From Limanda limanda (taxonomy: Eukaryota > Chordata > Actinopteri > Pleuronectiformes > Pleuronectidae), in the NCBI RefSeq assembly GCF_963576545.1, contig NC_083658.1:10842428-10906427 (forward strand): a stretch of DNA of 64,000 nt, written 5' to 3'. This document shows positions 10,933 through 22,438 of the stretch, piece by piece (within the stretch, counting starts at the first letter, position 1; the number at the start of each line of letters is the position of its first letter). The position numbers and the translations under genes are program-made. Under the pieces are notes generated by a model, which had not been told where the DNA came from, ran no database searches, and worked only from the letters and a program-made list of their open reading frames with translations.

Positions 10933-13900
10933 AAATTCTCCTACGTTACCATCTGCTCCAATTCCTCATCTTGCACTTCTTGATCTCGCTGTATATAATA
11001 AGGCAACGCACATTTTTTTTACAATGACTATTATCTTGCCTTTCCTTCATTGGGCGTTTAACAGACACAGTTTCAAGATAATCATGCAGCATCCTACTAT
11101 GTGTAATTCGTTGTAAATATAGCTCAGTGTCAGCTACACTCAGCATTCAGCCATCCTTTTGTGCTTTCTCTTTTAAAAACACACACGTTTGAACTCTTCG
11201 GCCAATCTCACCTCCAGATACTTCAATAACCGGCATCTTGTCTTTCATTATACATCAATATCCAAGCACTAACAAGCTCTGGCATTATTTTATTTTTACT
11301 TCATCTCCCAGATTCAGGCTTCATCTCCCTAAAATGTATGCAGATAATTAAGCACCGGGGACACAATTAAGCAGACAGGTATGTGTGTCTTTGAGCTAAT
11401 TGACTGATTTAAAGAGGGTTAGTGTTGAGAATAATGCGATCTGCTTGGTTAATCCTACTCTGTGTCTGCGTGTCCACATGGGGAATATGATTTATCTTTT
11501 GATGGCACATACATTGAACTAAAAAGTTTGCCCGGTAATCAGACAGCAAACAGCACACTCACACATAATAATTATTCTCCTTCTGCTATATATGGTTATT
11601 AACAAAGCAATTTTTTTCAGTACAACACTCCAGAGCTAAAGTGTATATTTAAAAAATGCAAATGTATGCTATGAATTATTCAAAATGGGTTTGGTACGTT
11701 AGTGCACAATTAATCAAACGTGTATTTGATTAAACATATGTTAAATCGCATTTGTTTAAACTATATAATTGATCTTTGCATTTCTGTGGGTTGCAAAGTG
11801 TTTTTCACTGCAAAGTGACATAAATTACACTTAAAATATAATCCTAATTCTACAACACAAAAAAATCATTCTGCAAAAGGTTTAGCTTTCTGAAAATATC
11901 TGCAAACTGAGTTTTTATTCATAGCACATAGCTAATATCCTTCCACAGTAGCAGTGGGCAGTGAGTCATTATTTACTACATGACACGTATAACTCTGTAA
12001 CGTCTACATTGACAGAGTCTATGTTTGTGTTGTTGCAATCCATTGTAAATCACATGTGTTATTCCAGTGATAAAAGACCTTCATCTTGTGGGATCAGTAA
12101 ATCAATACTGCTGCTAATACATTATAGATGCACTTGTTTTCTTTGTGTTGGTGCAGTGAAGCGAGCAAATGGAGAGAAGTCTGGACTAGTATGACAAGAA
12201 TTATACTTTAAATATGTCAAACATTATACGACACGTGTTAAAATAGTCATGACCAAAGCTGAGGCATCTGTGGAACGTGTGAAATTGTAATCGTTTGTTT
12301 CATTTGCTCGCCAATGTTGATAGTGATTTATTTTGTAAAAGCCCAGATAAGATGAGCTTGAATCAACAGTTCTCAGCAAAGAAAACACAATTACGGGTCC
12401 ATGATGGAGCCTTATTCCTGGTGTTTGTTTCCATCTACAAATCCCCAAGTCATTAAACGACTGCAGGGAGAAGGGAGAGAAGTACTGTGTTTGACTTAAG
12501 TCGCTATCAGGCCTGCATATGAATAAGTCTCTCCCTATCCAGATTAGCATGCCACATGGACACGTTGCATCCATCGCCGCCTCATCGGCATTCAAATAAA
12601 CTGAGTCAGACACTTAGTATAGAAAATGCCTGTAACACTTAATGTTATCAAGGGAAGCCAGACATGACAGTGTGTATTTGTATTTGCATTAGGAGACAAG
12701 GGTTTGGAATCTGTATCTTTCCAGCTGAAATCTCAATTTTTCCCTATTTCCGCTTAGTCTGTGTAGATATGGAGGCATTAGCTTAGTTTTCGGACACATC
12801 CATACAGTAGTAATGTCAATAATAATGTAGGGATTCTCGAGATAGTTCTTTTATTGGTTAATTGATCTTTTCCAGGATACAAGCAAAGCAGTGCATTACA
12901 GTTCCTCCACACTTATTCCCAGTTGGAACATTGACTCCAATGGCAGAAATAGGGCTGACACGTTGTTAATTCTGGCCACCCACTGTGAAGCACTTCCCTT
13001 CTTTCTATTTTCGGGGGGTAAAAGTGCCAGACACCCGCTTGTCTAGTAATTGATTATACAGCTGCTTATTAACACACTAGTGCAATAACACATCTGGGCT
13101 TCCCAGGAGTGCGACTACAGTTCAGTCAAGTGTACTGTATTTCCTTCAGTTTCCAGGACGGAGCCAGTTTTATTTATATACACGCACTTCTCCCGAGCTT
13201 ATTTCACTTGGAAGAATTCCTTATGAGCATTGAAGAGTTCATGATTTTTTGTTAGCTGGTTTCACATTAAATATATTCTCGTACATGAAGAGTCTCCGAG
13301 CGTTGTTGCACTATTAAACTTCCTTATTTTTATGTATTTTCTTTTCTTTGCCAACATCCCAAGGATAATGTGGCTTGTACCCATTTGAATAATTGCTGCA
13401 TATTCTCTGTAATACCTCACAGGGTCTTTTCAGAGCCATGGTGACAGTGTTTTCCACAAAGAGCTTGAGTTATTTCAAAAGGGAATACAGTTCCATTTAA
13501 AACTTCTCAGATCTTATTCCTATGGCCAAGGACAGCCTTACAATTATTTGTGAACATAAGGAAAACTTTCTCTTTAACCTAGAAACATGAGAACAGAGAC
13601 AGCAACTTAGTGGACCAATGCCAAAAATGTAAAGGTTTTGAATATGATTGAGAGGCATTGAAAGCCTTTAACAGCCTTGGTTTTTGCAACAAAGTAGAAT
13701 CTAAACTAGAAAATAATCCTAAATAACGTACTTTTCTCCGTTTAAGCAACTCATATGTGTGAGGAATAAAATTAATGTTTTCCCTGATGGAGTGATTGAT
13801 AAAAGGCTTTCATTTTGACAGAATCATAACCAATTTAAATTGTAGATATATTATTTCTTTCAAACTCCTGAGCTCTTGAATTTTTACATTTTAAAGAGAA

Positions 13901-14084
13901 GTAAAAATAGCTTCTGCTGCACATCCACACTTTGTAAGCACAACCCACTCCTCCTGGAAAACAAGCGGCTCCTCCCAGCACTCAAGCCAAGACCTGTAAT
14001 TGGACAAGCTCCCCCAGCACATAGTAATTATCACTCTATTTTAAACTCAAGGTTTTCTTGTGTAAAACGCTCGTCAAGCAGCTC
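10933..14084. other. No gene recognised
   Basis: About 3.1 kb of unique-looking AT-rich sequence. The longest frame is on the minus strand at 12224-12613 (129 codons) and shows no known motif or supported splice structure, so it is not called. Confidence 0.5.
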
Positions 14085-14302
14085 CTCTATCTGGAAGCTT
14101 CAGTCTGGGACGTGGGCCCGCTACAGCACAGACGGCACCGGTGAAGGTGGCCAGTGATTTGAGAATCCAAACCAGTTCCAAGAACCTCTCTGTTTTCACG
14201 CTGCTCGACCTGAATGCTGCAATTAAAACAACCGCAGATGAAATTCTGCCTGATGAACTTCACAAGTCGAACAGTCTGTCTGGATTTTTAATCAGCTGGT
14301 GA
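14085..14302 (+). pseudogene. L2-like LINE reverse transcriptase relic (fingers/palm with motif A)
   Basis: Two adjoining frames can be read as one degenerate L2/CR1-clade reverse transcriptase segment. Frame one (about 14095-14139) gives LQSGTWARYSTDGT, matching the family pattern FQSGFRxxHST. After a +1 shift near 14140, frame two gives KVASDLRIQTSSKNLSVF and then LLDLNAAIKT, matching the motif A pattern LLDLSAAFDT. The catalytic aspartate of LLDL is codon 14207-14209. The second aspartate of the motif is replaced by lysine. The block continues with EILPDELHK and ends at TGA 14300-14302. The frameshift, stop and substitution show an inactive relic. Confidence 0.7.
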
Positions 14303-14444
14303 ATATTTCGACCTCTAAAAGGAAGAAAAACAATTTTACATGAAACTGACTTATATAAGTTCCGAGATGTAATGAACTACAATTTAGTAAAGTCAACTAT
14401 TCAGTAGTGTTACTAAAAACTTGAGAGAGAGTTGTGAAGCAGCT

Positions 14445-14580
14445 TATAGCACTGATGGCCTCAGGCTCTGGAACAGTTTCAGTGAGAATATGAGAGCAGT
14501 GAAAACTCTTGGCATTTTTAAACATAGGCTAACAACTGACATACTTAACCTTGCTTTCAGCTATGACACAGATATTGAGC
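14445..14580 (+). pseudogene. L2-like LINE ORF2 C-terminal relic
   Basis: The frame reads STDGLRLWNSFSENMR and then FKHRLTTDILNLAF, which fits the C-terminal LWNSLP and FKxxLKTxLF blocks of the same ORF2 family. It lies only 140 bp beyond the palm relic, where an intact element would have several hundred codons between these parts. The relic has therefore lost most of the palm and thumb, or two partial copies lie side by side. Catalytic motif C is not visible. Confidence 0.55.
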
Positions 14581-14702
14581 ATTTGTCTGTATCTCACAGC
14601 GCTTTTTTTCTTTTTGTTCATTGCTCACATTTGTGTTTAAATCAAAAGTTGTTGCAGTCACGTCTGGTTATTGTAACGGACACTACACAGACTGCATTTT
14701 AA

Positions 14703-15245
14703 CCCTAGAACACTAACGTTGTGTGTTTTTTACCCTAGCGAGTGTGGTCATGGGATTTTCATTGTGTTGCTGCTGTCTGAGTGGCGTGGGTACTTGGGTA
14801 GCTTCATGCTAGGTAGGCTAGTTTCCCTGCTACCATCCCAGTTTTTTTCAATAGGCACGTGTTTGGGTAATCGCACCTGACATTAGTTATAGAGGGTAAA
14901 ATACTTGTTGAATATAATATTATTTGTAATTTATGCAGGGAGACTGTGCCTTCACCGGATATGTCCAAGGTACGGCTGGACTGAAGAACAAGTTCCCAGC
15001 TCTATTTTTTTTAGGATTATTTCTTTAATGACTCCCTAATTTTTCACACATTTTAGAGCCTTTTTATAGGGTCCCCACATGATACCTTTTTTTCGTTTTA
15101 TGAGATGTTGTATCGGGGAAAATAAAAGAAGAGTACTTAAAATTGCCATGTATGGTTGTACTTTAATACATTTGATGAGAAGTATTTTTTATCGGGTATA
15201 TTATATCGGGTAAAATGTACCCGACGTTAGTGATGGTGTTACTAA
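14703..15245. mobile_element. piggyBac-like non-autonomous element, about 540 bp
   Basis: The left end begins CCCTAGAACACTAACGTTG immediately after TTAA at 14699-14702, the target site of piggyBac transposons. The right end contains GGGTAAAATGTACCCGACGTTAGTG, which in reverse resembles the left end (CACTAACGTT..GGGTA). The last bases are diverged (ACTAA where TTAA would be expected). Internal GGGTAAAAT motifs recur near both ends. There is no transposase frame. It lies about 120 bp downstream of the LINE relic. The superfamily call depends on the TTAA and CCCT end. Confidence 0.6.
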
Positions 15246-17273
15246 TTGTCCGTTGGCGGGTCTCAGTAGAGATCATGAACCCATGAACTCCTCCATGTTA
15301 GCAAATGGGACACCGATCCATGGGTTCCTTTTCCCACAAGTTTGGTTTTAATAAGGTATTTGATGCTATAAGCGGTGAAACATTATGATTGACGCTATTT
15401 GCGATTGGTCGAGCAAGTGTATCGGCGGGACCTAAATACCCTAGTGGCTTCGTTCACATTGAGAGTATTTATGCTTCATTACTGAGCACTGGGAGGAAGT
15501 GGAGACATGTCGTCCATCTTTAGAGACTGTACCCACCCCTCCATTTCTTCCGAACAATGTCTCCATGTGTCTTTCAACCTCTTTCTATTCATCTCACATC
15601 CCATTTGAGCGAATGCAGCAATGCACATTATAAACCATCCATATTTTATCTGTGCATCCTCAATAATAGCTCATATTGCCATGATCATTATGTGGAACTG
15701 TTTATGCATTCCAGCTTTGACAGGAGGTATTCTTTAAAAGCTGTGGGCTGAACAATTTCAGTAAAACATGTCTCATAAATCCAGCAACTCTCTTTACAAA
15801 CAAGGACCTCATTTAAGCTAACAACCCCATTATAGCATTGCTTGAAAACTATTTGTAATTCATTGCAGCATTTACCATTCACTAACAAGACTGTAAGCTA
15901 CTAATAATATAAGATTGCAGCTTGAGTGGTCAGGCTTATCATTTGTTCTGAGTGGGCTGCTCGTAATTATGCAACTTATGGGGAAGTTGTGGTGATTCAT
16001 GCTGCTTAAAGTTGTAGTAGCTGCAAGAAGTATTGATTGAAAGGGCAAATTTATGATCCTACAGGCCTAAAGGAACATATTCCAGCCCAGAGGTGTCGTG
16101 CACCCCCTAAAAAGGGAAACTCCTGAAGTATTGTGCGAAAATTCTGGATGGAGATGTGTCGCTTTGCATATTGATTGAACTGTGCAAGAGCCAGAGGATA
16201 GCGTACTATGGTTTAATCGTATTCCAGGATGGACGTTTTCATTAAGTACTTACGAGGAGATTTAGAAATGAATTTTATTTTAAAGCCTGCTCACCAGGGT
16301 CTAGAGGAGCGACTGCAAGGAAGTGGAAGCGAGCCCACCCAATGCGCTTCTGGTATTTTGTTCCGCGTGTTTGTGAGGCCTAACACAAACGTGATTATTT
16401 GGGAACCTAATGTGATTAACTCGCGTGGATGTAAACCTCTGTGGACCTCGAGGATGAAGAGCTGATTCAGCTGTAATCGGATGTTTTTAGTCAAAGATGT
16501 TATGCATGAACCCTCCTCCTCTGCTGTTCCTTGAATGCGATCACACATATGTGGATTACACTTATCATTTCTATACTATTATATTAAGAACTTTGCAGGT
16601 TTTCATCAACATGTAAGACTCACTATAACTTCCGCCAAATTTTGGAAACTTGGTATAAATAAAGTAATTCAAAATGAGTCTGTGTTTAACTCATTAAGCG
16701 ACTTGTGAAAACTCAAATTTAAAATGCTTTTTTCTTCCTTCTCCATATGCAAGTGTGCATGAATCTGATTGAGCTCTGTATGGGTATCTGTGCACCCCCC
16801 CTCTTTGTTGTGACACCACTACGCTATGAGAACACCAACTGCATGTGGACTACAAACTACTAAAGTGCAAACAATGAGGCGTCAGCAGGGCCTTACGGAT
16901 ACGGATAATGGGAGCTGACAGCCAGGAACTAATGGGACTCCACAAATATCCCCGACCACTTTAGAACAAAACTGTTTCTGGTTCTTGTTACTGCTCTTCA
17001 CTGTATCTTGTTTTCCAAATCTGCCAAATCAACACATTTTGTAGTTTTCTGCTCTCAAAGAAACAAACAATATTGGATTACGTCTGAAGTAGCAAAGCCG
17101 CAAAAACGTTAAAAGAGTTTTTCATGAACATATACAGTATACAATAACATCATATACTTATTACTACTACAATATAAACACCACATCCTTTCATCTCTAT
17201 CTGCTCGACATTCCTCACTTAAAACCACAGCTTGTCCAAGCCAATTAAACATGGAGATGTACATGTTACATGG

Positions 17274-17293
17274 ACACACACACACACACACAC
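17274..17293. repeat. Short (AC)n microsatellite
   Basis: About ten AC units. Confidence 0.9.
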
Positions 17294-19222
17294 CCTATTT
17301 CATCTGGACTCCAGAGACCTGCATTTCATCCCCACATTATCATACACATTACTTAAACTGCGTCTTTCCATAATGTACATACATCTGTGTATCTTATCTA
17401 CCTTGTATGTCACTGTCTGTTGTGACAATTTCGCAAACAAAAGGATTAAACGAAAAGAGAAGCTAAGCACGATCAGAGCAGTTTCGAGTTTATTAAGAAA
17501 AACGTTTTTTAGTGCTTTCCAAAAATTTGAAATTCTGCAATCGGGCATGACCTCACTCGATTGACAGATCTCTTTAGATGTTTTACTGATCTGTTTCTTT
17601 TAAGAGAACAATATGTTTTTGGTAAACGTCAGGCACAAAATCATGGTTGTAGTTAAATGGGTGCTTCAATAAAATATTACATGTGAAAAGAAAACAAAGG
17701 TCACTGTCAGACAAGGATCATGTGGTGAATCAAGGTTAGTACCATTAGTAATTTATGAGTGAAATTAAGCTTTAAAATAAGCTCAAAGTAGTAGATATAG
17801 CTCAGGCATATTTTTGTTCTTAGTCTGTGCTGCACGACTGAACCATTTACCCCCTGCACCATCATTTGTCTTACCTTGGCAACTTGCTACACTCATCATC
17901 TGAATCGGGGCCGCACAGCCTCAGCCTCCTCTCCTCCGTTTCCCTTACACACCATTCAGTGTTTGTTTTTTTAGCTGGCGCTGCAAATATGAATGAGCAA
18001 AGGTGGAAAGAAGCATGTGCTGATTTCCCAAAGTGCTCGCGGCCTCCAAGGGTAAACCGCACAATAAAATGGAATTCATATGCACCATTGTACAGTGCTC
18101 TTGTAAACGTCCAGTCAATATTTTTGGACAACTTTGTCCCAAAGCTAGAATCTGGACAGGCGAGCGAGTGTGTGCGTGTGTGTTACTGGACTAGAAAACA
18201 TGCTCACCCTGCTGGAAACCATCACAGCAGCCACAGATTCAGACATTTCTCTGCGGCTGCATTACAAACAGAAATAGGACTGTTACTAGCTTTCTGATGA
18301 GAGTGGGAGTTAAATATAAACTATTATTTTCTCATATCAGACACCGTTATGGCATCATATCTGCTGCCAGTACTTTCTCTCTCCATTCATGAGACCAGAA
18401 ATAGAAATATAGTCCAGACATATCCACAAATTCAACTATTCACAAACAAAAACCTCTATTTTTCTGTGTGAAAATAGGTTATGGCTTCTCAGCCTCTCAG
18501 TACGGGAAGAATTACGGGAAAGAGCAAGCGCCTCTCCTCCTTCTCCCATCCCGCCCTCCTTCCATTTCATTATGACATGTTACGGGTCACTGCAGTATTA
18601 CTACACTGAGCTGCCAACAAGCATATCATTTTCCATTAAGATCCCGCTCAATGGTTGCAGTGGCATTATTGGTAGCAGGAGCAGACAGAGAGTAATGGGC
18701 CTAAAGTGATGGCTCTGTCAAAAAGACAGTGGTGGAAAGTACCCTATAGAGTCGTAATAGACCCGAGTCTCTGTGAATAGCAGGGGAAAGGGGACGGGGG
18801 GAATTACTGAGTCACAAAGCCAGGTCACTTCAGAGTTTATGGAAATGATTTGGTTTGGTAAAGACGGAAACAGGCTGCGGTGGAATTCCCATTTTCTCCC
18901 ACCGTAAAACTTCTCATCAAAGAAACCAAATGATTTGCATGGTAAAACAGATCACTCCCATTAATCTTTCTTCATCTGTGCCAGTGGTAAATTAAAACCC
19001 CCGGCGATAATTCACTGGTGAATTCTGATCCCAAAGCTCAGCACCACCTCTGTCTAGGGGAGATTTACACCATGTGGCACTTGCTGTAATAGGCTTGTCC
19101 ACGCTGTCCGGTGGTGATTGATCTCACCCATCATGCCTCATGTGTAAAAGTACTTTGATTTACACTTTGTTAATCTTTCACAACCGCGCATGCAGGGGCT
19201 TGCGTGTGTGGTCCTCGGGTCC

Positions 19223-19235
19223 GGGGGGGGGGGGG
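19223..19235. repeat. Poly(G) tract of 13
   Basis: Thirteen consecutive G. A second run of nine G follows at 19466-19474. Confidence 0.9.
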
Positions 19236-19791
19236 ACCCAACAATACGAGCCACCGCGTGTGACTTATGGGAAAAAGTGGCTTCGTAAGTGGTCATAACT
19301 GTTGTGAAATCATTTTAAAAGAAATACATCCAGCTTTCTCGTACCCCCGGAACAATTATAAGAAGTGAAGGTCGATCACAGGAGCTGGTGGCGTTAAACA
19401 GCTCGTGATGGGGAGTGGAGTACTTATACTGTGTTAAACACCTGTTACACTAAACATAATGAGGAGGGGGGGGGTCCTACAAACCTTAGGGAACACAAAA
19501 ATGCATGTACGTTACTATTTATTGCATTGAGACACACACTGATCTACTTAAATCATATTTGTTTATCCCCTATTGTGTTTTACTTACGTTTCAACCACTT
19601 ATGCAAAGTGCCTTGGATTTCCATTAGGAGAAGAATGAAGAAAAAAAAGTTAAATTTATCATACCTGTCATTATTAGTATTACTTTCAACGTGCAAGAAT
19701 GCAATTTGAGTTTTTTTGCCCCTCAACACACCAGGGATAATAAAGGCAAGATGACATTCTAGGTTTTAAGTAAAGTGCATATTTAAATGCA

Positions 19792-19810
19792 AATATATAT
19801 ATATATATAT
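19792..19810. repeat. (AT)n tract, left part of a split microsatellite
   Basis: The tract abuts the left end of the hAT element. A matching (AT)n tract (20898-20919) abuts the right end. The simplest reading is that the transposon landed inside one (AT)n microsatellite and split it, which also hides the 8 bp target duplication. Confidence 0.85.
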
Positions 19811-20898
19811 TAGAGCTGTCAAACGATTAAAATATTTAATCGGGATTAATCGCATTTATGTCATACTTAACTCGCGATTAATCGCATTAATCGCAAATTT
19901 GTATCTATTCTAAATGTTCCTTCATTTATTTTTTTTCCAGAATTTTACTTTCGTTTTAATACTCTTATCAACATGGAAAAGTGGAATGGCTTGCTTTATG
20001 CAAATGTTTTATTTTATTGAAAAACAACATTGCCAAACAAAATAAAATTATAAAGTGCACATTTCAGGTAAACAAGGACTCAGCCTATAGTGCAGTTAAA
20101 CCATGGCTTAATATTTTCTTTTTTTCAAGTTTGCTGTGAACATAGCAGTCAGGCCTCTTATTTCAGAAACAATGAACCGTAACAGTTAGGTTACAAATAA
20201 AAGGTAAGCCTACTACTTATTTGCTTTAAGCTAGCTACTCAAACAGACAATCAACAAAATAACAAATAAACAAAATACACAGGCAAGTGTCGGCCTACTT
20301 TGAAATAAATGAAACACAGAACTTTGTAGGGCTATTTGAGTCCTCCCCTTATTTGTGGAAAATGTATGATATAAGAAGTACCCTATTTTTAAATAAATAA
20401 AAACATATAGCTGCAGCCTAATACTGTAACGGACTGGGTTTATGTCTATGTTTGGTTTTGACGTATGCTCAGACGTAACACTGTGTTGAAGGAGCGTTCT
20501 GATGTCTGAGGGTCATTGAGGGGGTCTGGGTGGGACATGTGACTGTTTGGACCAATAGGATGGGGGGATCGGGGATCAATGAGGAAGTGAAGTGTTGATG
20601 TGTGCGAGTGACGGAGTAAGAGCGAGAAGTGCACATGTCCGTGTAGAGGATAATAAAAGCTACTAAACCACGAAGAAGTTCCGTGTCCTGTGGAAGCGGG
20701 GATGCTACAATAGCTTAAAAATATATATGTTAGTTGGGGAAATATTAAAACAAAAAGCGAGAGCAGGTCAGACTGGATCCAAACACAGATACTGAAGCTG
20801 CAGCTGCAGCTCGGCTTTAACTCGCGTTACAAAAATTGACGGCGTTAAAATGGGTTTGCGTTAACGCCGTTAATAACGCGTTAAACTGACAGCCCTAA
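19811..20898. mobile_element. hAT-like non-autonomous element with nested insertion, about 1.09 kb
   Basis: The left end reads TAGAGCTGTCAAACGATTAA followed by many ATTAATCGC motifs. The right end, read in reverse, begins TTAGGGCTGTCAGTTTAACG and carries related GTTAACGCC/GTTAATAACG motifs. Short terminal repeats of the AGRGCTGTC type plus subterminal repeats fit hAT. The interior has no transposase frame. A 285 bp solo-LTR-like insert lies at 20425-20709, so the element itself is about 800 bp. Both flanks are (AT)n. Confidence 0.75.
20425..20709 (+). mobile_element. Solo-LTR-like insert inside the hAT element, 285 bp
   Basis: The block starts TGTAACGGAC and ends GGGGATGCTACA, so it has the TG..CA edges and short inverted TGTA/TACA of retroviral-type LTRs. 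It contains CCAAT (within GGACCAATAGG near 20550) and an AATAAA near 20651, arranged as in a U3-R-U5 unit on the plus strand. Flanks are ATAC (20421-20424) and ATAG (20710-20713), a 3 of 4 match for a target duplication. Composition is GC-richer than the surrounding element. Family (Gypsy or other) cannot be decided. No internal retroelement region is present, consistent with a solo LTR. Confidence 0.55.
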
Positions 20899-20919
20899 TA
20901 TATATATATATATATATAT
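20898..20919. repeat. (AT)n tract, right part of a split microsatellite
   Basis: Eleven AT units starting at the right end of the hAT element. Confidence 0.85.
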
Positions 20920-21686
20920 GGATTTCTTTTCACCCTCTTTCTAAAACGTTCAAATTTAGTTCCTGTAAAGCTTTGTCTTCTCTGATTGGTCATGTGTTTC
21001 TTTCCCTCACAAGTTTTCTGTGGGTGAGACATACACTTTAGCAGCTTAGCAGACATTTTAAAAAGCTATCATACAGAAAAAGAGCCAAACCTTGATGCAG
21101 TCTTCCTCTAATCTAATTTCATGTTTGAAAAAAACAGCTCCCGTCATGCTTTGGGGAACGTCAACCCAAAAGCATATGGTTGCATTGGCTTTTCTTTAAT
21201 TGCCTTTTGTTTGCAGTATTTATATTGCCGTCCATTTTGGTGACTTTGACCTCTTAATGTCTGAGAAAATATAAATTATTTAAAGGTTACATTAGATAAG
21301 AGCCAGGCCCTTGATTTATTATTTCAATTAAGCTACAAGCACTTCCTGATACTAAAATGTGTCAACATGATCCTGAGCCAAGTTAGAAGAATGAAATAAT
21401 AAAATTAATGGACATGAGGACTAAAACCATGTCTTGTTTAAACCCTAATGTGGGTGTTCGGGTTTTTAAAATGTTAATTTGAGCGTTCACATGTGGTCGT
21501 TATGCAACAGAAAGCCTTAAGTCTTGATTAATGAGCCAGGTTGGATTCCCACCTGCTGACCGCAGAACAGCTGATTTAGAATTTGAAAGCGTTGACCATA
21601 AATCATTCACACCTCTTGGCATGCGCGATGCTTAGCCGCTATCCAATATCCGCGTTACACACTGGAAGACTGGAGCCAATTAAGGC

Positions 21687-21698
21687 GGGGGGGGGGGG
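21687..21698. repeat. Poly(G) tract of 12
   Basis: Twelve consecutive G. Confidence 0.9.
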
Positions 21699-21924
21699 TT
21701 CTGATGGTTTAACAATCATCACTGGCAACACTGTGCTGCTTTCCTCGTTGTTAGAAAAAACGTTCACGCAAAGGCCTCAGACTCGTTCAAAAGGTACAGA
21801 TGCATTCCCCCAATGAACTGTGACCCAATCATGTGCGTGTCATGTGCCGCTGAAAGCTTTAGTTTGCCTCTTGATCCCCTTTTTCCTTTTCTCCATTTAT
21901 CCCTCACTCTCTTTTTATGCATCG

Positions 21925-21947
21925 CACACACACGCACACACACACAC
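21925..21947. repeat. Interrupted (CA)n microsatellite
   Basis: CA units with one CG interruption. Confidence 0.85.
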
Positions 21948-22035
21948 GGTATAAACCGGAGTATAATTAACAGTGAGCGTCTGAAGACAAGTAGTCATCC
22001 CCTCATTACAGGGCAGCTCCGTTGCTCAGAAGGAA

Positions 22036-22088
22036 ACACACTGGCACACACACACACACACACACACTTGCACACACACACACACACA
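22036..22088. repeat. Compound (CA)n microsatellite
   Basis: Two (CA) blocks separated by CTTG. About 300 bp downstream lies a TG-rich tract (22384-22438), so complementary dinucleotide tracts face each other. Confidence 0.88.
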
Positions 22089-22383
22089 GTTCACCAGGGC
22101 ACAACCTCCGCTCAACAAAGAGACAGACAAATGGATGGACAGCATCTGTATCTCCGTGTCAGTCGGCAGCCGGGTGCTAATTGCAAACGCCAGAAGACAC
22201 AAAACCGTGGCAAAGGTCTCCAGCAAACTTCTCCTCTGCTCTGCTGCTTCTCTTTTCTTCCTCCTCCACTTCCTTTCTCTCGTACTTTCTTTCTTTCTCA
22301 CTTTATGCTCCGGGGGTAAACAACCGAGAGGGCCCGGTGGCTAGAAAAATCACATTATATACGAAGCGCTTCATGCTATCAGT

Positions 22384-22438
22384 GGTGTGTGTGTTTGTTC
22401 GTGTGTTTGTGTGTGTTTGTGTGTTTGTTTGAGCGTGT
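22384..22438. repeat. TG-rich tract with TTTGTG variants
   Basis: GTGTGTTTGT-type units repeated with T insertions. Confidence 0.8.

Larger units (their letters stand above)
15246..19791. other. No gene recognised; promoter-like patch near 15400
   Basis: About 4.5 kb without a supported gene. Near 15401-15440 a GC-richer patch has ATTGG (inverted CCAAT) followed by GGCGGGA, reminiscent of a promoter or a MITE interior, but no start or exon is seen. The plus-strand frame at 17866-18297 (143 codons) is overlapped by minus-strand frames and has no domain. The 18600-19060 segment has moderate GC and few stops but no family match. Confidence 0.45.

Noticed and set aside
12224..12613. 129-codon minus-strand frame
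   Set aside because: No family signature and no repeat or splice context; length is within chance for 64 kb on six frames.
17866..18297. 143-codon plus-strand frame
   Set aside because: No known motif; minus-strand frames of 65-86 codons overlap it; no supporting splice or promoter context.
21813..22319. Longest plus-strand open frame (168 codons)
   Set aside because: It is driven by (CA)n giving His-Thr runs, is overlapped by minus-strand frames, and has no domain.
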